Below, one piece after another: positions 1-10,452 of a stretch of 64,000 bases of DNA. A model generated the notes under the pieces. It was not told where the DNA came from, ran no database searches, and saw only the letters and a list, made by a program, of their open reading frames with translations. Source of the stretch: Axinella damicornis. Lineage: Eukaryota > Porifera > Demospongiae > Axinellida > Axinellidae. Made by a program: the position numbers and the translations under genes. Numbering within the stretch: position 1 is the stretch's first letter; each line of letters starts with the position of its first letter. The stretch is taken from contig OZ007517.1 in assembly GCA_963931865.1 (NCBI GenBank), forward strand, positions 8,938,038 to 9,002,037, read 5' to 3'.

Positions 1-856
1 GCATAAAGTTGATGTTGACAACCGTAAGTAAGATGCATATGTAATTAATAGAGGTACCAAGTAGAGCACACACCCTGTGCATTGTTTGCAGAAATGCTGA
101 CTGGGGACTGTGCAGAATAAACATGTGGACATCAAATTGTACTTCTTTACTGTGAGTGGATATAGGTGACTCCCAAGGTGGCTTAACTCACTGTATAACT
201 GCCCTAAAAGTTGAACACACATACACACCCAAACACATACTCAGAGACTGATCACTTAACCAATGCATGCATACGGTAGACTGTTAAAATAGGGTTCGCA
301 TGATGTTCGCAAAAATGTACCCTACAGTGGCCTCCATGGTGACCCTGATAAAACAAGGGTTTCAATTAACTCTTTACCAACCATAAGAAACAGCTTAAGG
401 AAGCAAAAACTCTGTATTAAGGTATAACACTTAGTATTAAATTTCCCATATAAATCTTATGGGCTTATGGGAGCTCATGACGGCTTTTGCAGTCATTGGT
501 TGGTAAAGAGTTTTAACAGAAATGGATCCACCAAAATTAATTGTATGACAAATTTCAATTAAAATCTGGGTACAGAGATCAAACACTTTCCATGGGAACC
601 ATTTTACACCGAGGTCTCTATGGCAACCCGACTGCAACACCCCAGGGGGTTAAAGGTAGAGATGTATGTCTCCATGCAAACATGCGAACTAACACCCCAA
701 TTTTAACAGTGAATAAGCTGAACTGTCAGGCATTAGCTACAATGTGAATGAACCCACTTGTAAGGGTATCACGAATGTTGAGCAGTAGCCTCAATTCCAA
801 GTGCTTCCAATTCCTTATTATAAGCAGTGTGAAACCACAGGTCTCTACTAACTCAC
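1..856. other. Intronic or flanking sequence of gene A with a MITE
   Basis: No exon is convincing here. The stretch lies downstream of the last visible gene A exon, so it is probably an intron of a gene that continues off the left edge. It contains one short inverted-repeat element at about 370-510, listed separately. Confidence 0.6.
370..510. repeat. MITE with CTCTTTACCAACCA termini
   Basis: The 14-base terminal sequence CTCTTTACCAACCA at 370-383 is matched by its reverse complement at 497-510. A degraded relative with the same end and the same inner sequence (AATGACTGCAAAAGCCGTCATGA-like) lies at about 40389-40466, in the upstream part of gene B. It has no coding capacity. The transposon superfamily is not clear. 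Confidence 0.55.
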
Positions 857-1159
857 ATGTGATAGCAGTGGTTGGTGTTACAGTCAGTATCCTCTCTCCC
901 CCAGGCCCTGCAGTCGTGTATGCCCTCACTGAGATGGTGTAGGTAGATTCTGGTCTCAGGCCAGTCAGCTCCACAGAGGTGGCTGTGACATTCACAATTC
1001 GCCCACCTTCCTGCCCTTCTTCCTCATCCCAAAATTCAACCTCATAGACTATGATGTCACCACTTTGCGTGAGATTGAGCGGAGGGTTCCAGGTGACTGG
1101 TAGCATTAGTGATGCATCGGTGACTTGCAGAGAGCTCACCAGCCCTGGAATGCTGGGAC
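857..1159 (-). CDS. Gene A FN3 exon 4 (last visible)
   Basis: The 303-bp exon encodes one FN3 domain of about 101 residues. It has the usual hallmarks: a Pro-rich start (PSIPG), the strand-B Trp in VTWNPP, a Tyr in IIVYEVEFWD, and the LTGLRPESTYTISVRAY signature near the end. The acceptor is ...TTAG at 1160 and the donor is GTGAGT at 855-856. Phase 1-1 matches the other extracellular exons. Confidence 0.8.
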
Positions 1160-4100
1160 CTAAGCAAACATATCTGACCCCATATGAAATCAAAGCATTG
1201 TGGACACACATAGAAATATGTATTCAGTATACATCAATACATTAAGATTTTAACCGTGTGTTTGTCCGTGTGTGTGTAACGGAAGTGGGATGTTCGTGGG
1301 GTGGGACTAGACTAGTGACACGCAACCTTTGTACCATTGAACCTCGAACTCCGCTAAGAATGTTCGAGAACATTGGGCATGGGCTGGAACAGCTGACGGA
1401 TGGTGAGCAGCAGTCAAAGCGGACGCAATTTGGGAGCTGCAGGTGAAGCCGGAGCAGCAGTTGAAGCGGACGCAATCGAGGAGCAACAGCCGAAGCGGAC
1501 GCAATCGGGGAGCAGTTGAAACGGACACAATCGGGAAGTAGCAGCTGAAGCAGACACAAGTGGCGAGCAGCAGCTGAAGCAGACGCAAACGGGGAGCAGC
1601 AGTTGAAGTGGATCGATGCAATCTGCGAGCAGTAGCTGAAGCGGACGCAATCGGGGAGCAGCAGCTCTGACGGAGCTCATGTAGGCGAACAAGGGGGAAG
1701 TAGCTGGGCAAGCGAAGCGAGCCCAGCTACTTGTAATAATTATATTACAGACCTAAAACTGGATACCTAAACTGTCTGCAGGCTTCATGTGTACTTTGTC
1801 ACACCCATACTTTGATGCACGTAACTATGTCAGCACTTAACAGTGTAAACTTCAGTTGTTACCGCTGGGCCTCTAGGAACTCATTCATCAAGCTAATCCT
1901 ATACACCCTGATGCTGCAGAGCACATATGAGCCTATAGCTGGAGAATACTCATGAGACCAAAGAATAATTAATAAATATAAATTGGGTGTTAATTTTTTC
2001 TGCTTCTTTAAGATGTTTGCAGCAGTAGGTAAAGGGATAAGTGGACTGGGGATGATGAATACTCAGATCTTTTTCCACGCACAGTATACTGCTGCTTCAT
2101 ATATTATGTGTGAAAAAGATCTAACAATACATGCATGAAGTAGAGCTAGTATACATAAACACATGCACAAATATCCTTCTTACGTGTTTCTATGAACACT
2201 GGATTGCTGAAGGGTCCAGTGGCATCGCTGTTCATGGCTGCTACCATAACAAAGTATTCTGTTGAAGCATTCAGTCCCATCACAGTATACGTTCGGTCAG
2301 CAGTTCCCATAACTGTCCTAGTCTCACTGTTGCCATTTCTACCATAGGAAACCATGTAGCCTGTGATGTCACTGTTGCGGTCGATGCAGTCAACACGCTC
2401 CCACTGGACAGAGATGGTGGCTCTGCCTGTGGCTGTAGTCATGACCATCTGGGGTGTACCACTGGGGGCTAGAATCAGACCACCATTTTACAGAGAAGAA
2501 CCAGATCTGAGTATACACATGGAACCAGCTCCCCCCCACCCCCACCCGAGTAAAATAACCAAAAAATGGAACAAAATTTTAATGTTCACATTATGCTACC
2601 ACAGTTGGAAGTAATTACAATTGGAAGTAATTACTGTTAAACTCTCAGGCCAGAACTCCAAGATGATTGACTTCACTGGACCAAACAGTTATATTAATTT
2701 TCAAAGACTCCAATCAACCTGCAATGACTGTGTCATATCACAAAAACCTTCACAACTTTTCCCCAACCTGTGGCCAGTGGTGCTGCTCTCGAACAGTAAT
2801 ACACTGTTAGCAACTCTCTGTTGGCTATAGGACCTCCAGCAGCTACTATTCTCAGCTACAAGCTGTTTCACTTGAACATTCAACATAACTTGTGCATAAT
2901 GGATAATAGAGCACTCTTGGCCATTTGTCGATTACGTAATGCTCACGTCAGGAAACATACTAGCCTCGTTCCCAGGCCGCGTAGGAGGAGAGAAGACGTC
3001 TTCTCTCCTCCCACGCGGCCTGGGAACGAGGCTATAGACTCTCCCCGTTTTCCGTACTGCAAGTGACGAAAAGTTGAATGGGTGGGGCCTGGGAACGAGG
3101 CTACAGGGATGGTACTGAAGATGAAAAATTCAAGTGGAGGCTAGACTTGTTAGAATTATTCCTTTAGTGATTGGAGCACTCAACTAATGTCATATGCCTT
3201 CATACATAAACCAGTAAGTTGACTGCAGCTGGGTACACTGAAGTACAGATCAGCAACTGTCATCACCTTCTCCCAGTACATGCACAACAGAACGTGGCAA
3301 TAGTATTGTCACAATGACTAGTATTGTTGTAAAACGTAGATAGAGGTAGATAGTACCAGAGAGAGATAGGTGTTATTAGTGAAGTATACATGCTGAATAG
3401 GTGATGATTTCACTCTGGTGAATCTTCCACTTTCAACTTCACCGTCTATGTCTCCCATCTTAGACCTCAGTCACTAGTATATATACAAGTAATAAAAAAA
3501 CATTTAAAATGTAACAGGATGTAGGGATACCAGAACCGCAAAAAGTAAGGAAACAAGGTAGGGATGATCACACAAAACAGTGAAGTATACAACCCCCTAC
3601 AGAGATCGTTTTCCATAATACGTGTATAATGAAAAAAGATATGTAGGGGGATTGTATACTTCACTGTTTTGTGTGATCATCCCTACCTTGTTTCCTTACT
3701 TTTTGCGGTTCTGGTATCCCTACATCCTGTTACATTTTAAATGTTTTTTATTACTTGTTTATGTCATTTTTTTTTGCAGCAGGCGAATGCATACTGGACT
3801 CTGGCATTTACACTGCCAGCAATGGCTGAAGAATCAGACCCAAGCATCTCAAAAGCCAACCCTTTTCTGGATGGATAGCATTGGATACTATAAGCCAGTG
3901 CTCCCTGAGCTGAAGTAGTGTAGGTAAAATAGCTATACCAGATAGTAGTAGTGACACATTGTTAAGTCTTTAGATAGGCATTCACCCCTCTCACAGAACA
4001 CAGTCTAGTAACATATATAGCACAGAGAATTTACCTCAGTCTAGTTACGGTTTACACAACAGCGCAAGCCGGCGCAGGCACTTCTAATTCAGCAATCTTG

Positions 4101-7100
4101 AATAATAATTACGTATCGTTGCTAAGTGATCGTTTAAGTGCGCATGCGTACAAACATGAAAATGGCGTGACAAATGAAGCCATAGTTATTGAGTGGGCAG
4201 CTGTAGCCGGAAGACTTGGAGGTTGCCAAAAAGCGATGGGCTGGTGCACTGCTCGGTGTAAAATGCTGCTGTTTCGTGCGAAAACCATCGTGAGGGATTG
4301 AGGCGACGTTGAGCTAGCCCGTCTGAAAGAAGAAGGGATCAGTTGGAATATACGGCACCTCGGGAATTAATTAATTATTCAAGTGGGCGGGGCTAGGCGA
4401 GTCACGTGGTGGTGTTGCCGAGCCGTAAAAGTGGCTGCTTCGTGGGTCTGTCCAAGCGATCGGCCAGCATGCCCTGCTATGGTCGCTTCGTGCAGCGAAC
4501 GAATGAAAAGCTCAGAGAAAGGTGTGTCAGTCCTTATACTTGAATCCATGGTGCCAGGTGGTATCGACGACATATTAACGACATAAAAGTATGGTGGAGG
4601 CGTACAAAAGTGACAAGAATGGTCTGAAAAGTCACAAGAATCATCCGAAAATGATAGAAAACGATGGAATTCAGTGATTCTCTCCACTCCTCCAAACAAC
4701 ACTGGACCTATCTCCAGCGGGGACATGATTGAGCAGTTGCAGGTCACTAGTCACAAGTCTGAGTTCAGTTAGTGCAGCTGAGGGCCACAAGACTACAGAC
4801 TCAAATCTTGGATTGCAGTAGCTCTGCATTTTACTCAATTGTAAGTTCGCATTTTGCTGCCAAACTACCGCGCGCATGCGCGCACTTAATTAACTACCTG
4901 TACTGTACCGCGCGCATGCACTTAATTAACCCCGCAACACCACCACGTGACTTGCCTAGCCCCGCCCACTCGAATAATTAATTAATTTCCGTGGTGCCGT
5001 ATATTCCAACTGATCCAGATAAACATAAAGTTACACTCCTGGTATAGGAAATAAAGTGCCGCGTAATTACACTCCTGGTAGGGGAAAAATTGTGCCGCGT
5101 AAATAATATAATTAATTAATATAATGTTTGAGTACTTAGGCTTGGCCTACAGAAATTGTGACTACACCGCCGTGATCGCTATCATGCCCTGACCTGAATG
5201 TAAAAAGTTGGTGTTGAAACTCACCTTGGTGGTGGAGATATGAGCGCTTTTGTCTCGCCGTGGCTGCCATTGCTCGAGCGCTCTCTTCGACTTCCGGTGG
5301 CAGTACCGTTCTTAGGAAAGGCACACGAAGATTCTGACCACACGGCCGTGATCGCTGTCGTTCACTGACGCTTGCATGCCAAAACTCACCGTGCTGGCTA
5401 AGTTGTGAGTGCTGTAATAATGTCTTGTCTTCCTTTTGGTCGCCATTGCTCGCGATCGACTGGAGCGTGGTTGCCACGTGGCATGTGCGTTAATTGGAAC
5501 GAATTGCGATACTAGCTTGCGCTACGGCGAGTCGTAACCGGGGTTGCAATGCACTTGGGAGCACTCTATCTGATCTTCCCTATATATAGCTATCATGGTA
5601 CTCACGTCATGTGTGACAATTGGAACGAACTGTCACACTTAGCTTGTGCTACCGTTTAACCGCGGCTACCAGGAGTGCGGTTGCCCCTCGATAATCCAAT
5701 ATAAATAATATAAATAATGTTTGAGTACTTAGGATTGGCCTACAGAGATTCTGACTACACCGCCGTGATCGCTATCATGCACTGACCTGAATGATAAAAG
5801 TTGGTGCTGAAACTCACCTTGGTGGTGGAGATATGAGCGCTTTTGTCTCGCTGTTGGCTGCCATTGCTCGAGCGCTCCATCGACTTCCGGTGGCCGTACC
5901 GTACTTAGGAAGGCACACGAAGATTCTGGCCACACGGCCGTGATCGCTGTCGTTCACTGACGCTTGCATGCCAAACTCACCGTGCTGGCTAAGTTGTGAG
6001 TGCTGTAATAATGTCTTGTCTTCCTTTTGGTCGCCATTGCTCGCGCGCGATCGACTGAGCGTGGTTGCCACGTGGCATGTGCGTTAATTGGAACGAATTG
6101 CAATACTTAGCTTGCGCTACGGCGAGTCGCAACCGGGGTTGCAACGCGGCTACCAGGAGTGCGGTTGCCCCTCGAAAGAAAGAAGAAAGAAAAACAATTT
6201 GCCCGTTTTGCGAGTACCTGGTGCGGTACTTTCGCGACGGTTTTTCGCGACGCGAGGAGTCTTGTTGGTCATGAAAACACTCGAAGATGAACGGTATGTG
6301 GTTATAAAGTGTACCGTTTCTGAGATTTGGAGAGATTCTTTTGTATTAGCCTAAACTAAGCATATATTGCGTGTACGTCGTATCCCTACATACAGAGTCT
6401 ACCGACTCTGTGATTGACAAGGTAGTTCTTGGTAGGGTGTGATTTTTGCACGAAACTTTTTTAGGGTTTGCAACATCTTATATACACCATCCAATGGTAT
6501 AGTGCAAGAACCTTGCTAACTGGGGTGAGCCCAAGCAACTCCCACATTGGTGTAAAGCTAGGAAGTTACGCCAATTTAATAAGGTATTCAGGAACCTTAA
6601 ACAGCATCAGTAGCAAAAGTGCAGCTGGAATGTGTGGCCACACTAGCATGTAATGATCAGCTATCATGTGCGTATCACTGTATGTCTTTTGAACAATAGA
6701 AACTAGGAGGGTTGGATTGGGGTAAAGAACCTGGAATCTAAACGCATCTATTTTACCTGCACTCATTGTGGTGACTGTCCGAGTCTGAGAAGTACTCCTC
6801 CCCCCATCATTCAGAGCTGTCACACTGACAGTATAGCTACTGAACTCCTGTCGTCCAGTCAGTGTGTGGGATTGGCTGGCACTCTCCACGGTGATGTTGT
6901 CGCTATCTGTGAATCCACTACAAGGTCCCTGGTAGGAGAATGTTACCTTGTAACTCATCACAACTTCTCCAAGTTCTGGAGCCCAAGTAAGGTCAATGGA
7001 TGTGGCGGACTGTGAGTTAGCCATGGTGATGGTGGGAGAAGAGGGGGCTAAAGGAGAACATAGTGAGACGGTAAAAACGTTACAGAAATACAAATCATAA

Positions 7101-9098
7101 ACTCAGGGGCTGAACCACAGGGGGGTGTGTCTCCTATGGGCAGTATTACTCACCAAGGGTAACTCTGACAGACCCAACTTCAGGACTTGGTAGCTGGTCA
7201 GAAAGAGCCATTATGGAGATGGTATATACCAAGCCAGGAGAGCGTCCACTGATAGTAACTGCAGTATCACCAGCACTGGCATTCATACTGCCCTGGTCAC
7301 TCACTCCATTCCAGTGTATTCGATACCCCGTCACAGTGACCAATGTGGTTGCTGGTGCAGTCCAGGAGACTGTGAAACTGGTGGGACCAGCTGGCACAGC
7401 TGCTAAGTTACCGGGCTGGCCAGCAGCTGTGGGATGGAGCACAGAATACCTTAGACTAGTTGGCAGAAGATACAGTCGAAAATCAGATTAGTAAACCATA
7501 AATTCAAAGCACCATGCATGGACTTTGTACTCACAGTTGGAATGTTCGCACATGAGTTGAAACTAATACCACACACAAAATGAACCACATGCAGAATACA
7601 TGTAGTTATGATCAATGGAACAACTTCAACAATTGTACCTCCACTCTGACAGCAACATCTACTTACAGAGTAGCTACATGTAGTTTGCAATATATAGTTG
7701 TCAGGAGCGGCAAGGCCAGTTATCATGACATATGGGGTCAGAAACTCTATGTTGCCACAGAAACAGCAGGTCATATATATCTTGCACGCCTCACTAAGAT
7801 TCAACATGGTATAATTATACGTACTACAAGCAGGTTTGATTGCTGCTCCCTGATTGTATCCATGTGTAACTATCCCAGCACTTTTTGCCAGTAAAGCTAG
7901 CCAAAAATTCAGTCATGTCCAGCTTTGCCCACAATAGTCAGGACTTGGTGGACAGTTCCGAACAGCCTAGGACATCCCGTGATCAGGATGTTATTCCAGA
8001 CTCCTGGGATGTCCCAGTAGTCAGCCACCATGCATATCTATAGAATGTCCTAGGACGTCCAGGATGTCCGGACAATCCCAGGGCATACTTGCCAACCGTC
8101 CCGGAATTTCCGGGACTGTCCCGGAATTTCCGGGACTGTCCCGGAAACTGACCTTTTGTCCTGCTGTCCTGGAAACAATCAAAATTGTCCCGGAAATTAT
8201 ACACGTGGCCTAGGCGTTTACTACGCGTACATGCAAGTCTGTCTGACAACTTGAACTACTAGCTACCTGCAGATGAGTGCCAGTACCAGTGGGTCAGAAC
8301 GGTTAGAACCGGTGTCCAAGAAGGCCATGCAAGTGGCATCCCGATTGGAAGCGCTATAATGTGTCCTCAAGCAGAAAGGGAGCCTCTTTCGTCCGTTGTA
8401 AATTCTCTCCAGACTACCCTAGTAATGTTGCTGGCAGTGGATCAAAATTGTCCTGCACAAGACAGCAAAATCCTGCAAAATAAGTGAAATTTTCCTGCAT
8501 ATACAAAACTCAGGGTTGGGAAGTATGCCAGGGCACTACTGCCCAGGTGTCCAATCTAATGCAGAGTGTTCCTATGGTATGTATATGCGGAGTGGCAGGC
8601 ACATATTTCCTTCCTGTGGAGATATTGGCACATGCACTAATAATGTGCGACTACGGTACTGTGGTCGCTTGTTATTAGACACGTGCCTATTTCTCCATAG
8701 TTGCTTGTTATTAGGTGCATGCACCCATATCGCCACAGGAAGGAAATATGCGCCTATTTAAGTGAGATGCACTTATTAAATGACATTCCTCACATAGGAA
8801 GTTTGCGAATTACAGCTTTTGTCACTCTGAAGGACAGAGTTCTGGAAGACTTCAGCACTTAATTATGAGTAGCTGGGACGACAGTCAAAACTGCACCTAA
8901 CAGCGAATACGCGCCTATAAGTGAGCTGCACCTAATAACGTGCAACTACAGTACCGTAGTCGCCCCTTGGCATTTCACATTCCCTATATATTATTGTAAG
9001 TACTGTGAAAAGAAATAGGCAATGGCACAAGCTATAGCCATTCAAATACAATGCTTATAATTTGTACATCTGTTTTGGTTAGCAATAACCCCCCCCCC

Positions 9099-9129
<31 letters not shown>

Positions 9130-10421
9130 ACACACATTTTTAAGTGCTATGAAATAATTAAAAAGGCAAAGGCACAAGCTACATAGCAGTTCAAAAGAGC
9201 AGCTATTTCATACTGTATAATTATGTACATCTGTTTTGATTATTGACCCTAGATTGAGTCACCTCAGAGGATCTAAATTTCCTGGGGGAACCCCCTGTAA
9301 AGTGTAGTAACACACACCACTTGTGCCCACCAAAATCCAAAATTCATCAAAGCCTAGTTTCGCCCGCTCTTGGGAAAATTTCTAAATGAAACCATGCATA
9401 CAGTGCACAGGACTCACCATCATATATTACCACATAGAGGCTCTGTAGTACTCCACTGCCATCAAGTATGTCACAGCGGAAGATCCCTGTTGTGGTACCC
9501 TGAGGGTTGCGGTTCAGCCTCACTGCCCCAGGATTAGTACTCCTAGTACTGTAGTATGGAAGACCACCATTATTCTCGACTCGAACTCCATTGGGTAAGA
9601 ACCACCGAGTTGTAGGGTTTCCAGATGAACAGCAGGGTGAGTAGGTAGTAGTGCAGAGCAGAGCTGCACTACCAGTTCCAATGTCTGTCCTGGTCACAAT
9701 GCTGTTGTTGGTATATGTACTCCTCACACCACCCACAGGAGTTAACTCAATACCTGTAGATTGGTAAGGAAACAATCACATGTAAAGAACCGCCAGCTCA
9801 ATACTGCTTCTGGTTATTCATGGTCCCTGGTAATTCTGACAATAATGTATAGACTGGTAGGAGTGCAATATGGTGAGGTATATTGCTAGTGTAGTTCACA
9901 CCATTCAGGGTTAGGCCAACACCTGGATGAAATAACAACATGTTAATAGACAACACCATTTCTGTTCATTTATGTTCCCTAAGGGATACTATGGTACAGT
10001 CTCCCATGTAATTTAGGCCACAATATCACTTTAGCCTATATCTCCACAGTTGCTTGTTATATCGCCACAGGAAGGAAATATGTGCCTATATAAGTGAGAT
10101 GCACTTAAATGACATTCCTCGAATAGGAAGTTTGCTTCATTTTGAATTACAGCTTTTTTCACTCTGAAGGACGGCAGAGTTCTGGAAGATTTCAGCACTG
10201 AATTATGAGTAGCTGGGACAGCAGTCGAAACTGCACCTAACAGCGAATACGCGCCTATAAGTGAGCTGCACCTACTACAGTACCGTAGTCGCCCCTTGGC
10301 ATTTCACATTCGATTGTAAGTACTGTGAAAAGAAATAGGCAATGGCACAAGCTAGCCATTCAAATACAATGCTTATAATGTATATTTGTACATCTGTTTT
10401 GGTTAGCAATAACCCCCCCCC

Positions 10422-10452
<31 letters not shown>

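Larger units (their letters stand above)
2469..6756. other. Large gene A intron filled with repeats
   Basis: I see no exon between the two FN3 exons here. The interval holds a GGCCTGGGAACGAGGCTA hairpin element (2961-3103), a foldback element (3486-3765), a 680-bp element with long inverted ends (4337-5016), two direct copies of a roughly 430-bp unit (5114-5540 and 5713-6140), and flanking repeat arms (about 3990-4336 and 6170-6400) that recur inverted at 54.2-55.0 kb. Confidence 0.7.

Noticed and set aside
1307..1711. Cys- and Arg-rich frames of up to 134 codons
   Set aside because: They run through a 30-bp minisatellite in an intron. The repeat period explains the open frame.
3467..3918. 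Two similar frames containing FLRFWYPYILLHFKCF on opposite strands
   Set aside because: They arise from the palindromic foldback element and have no coding signature.
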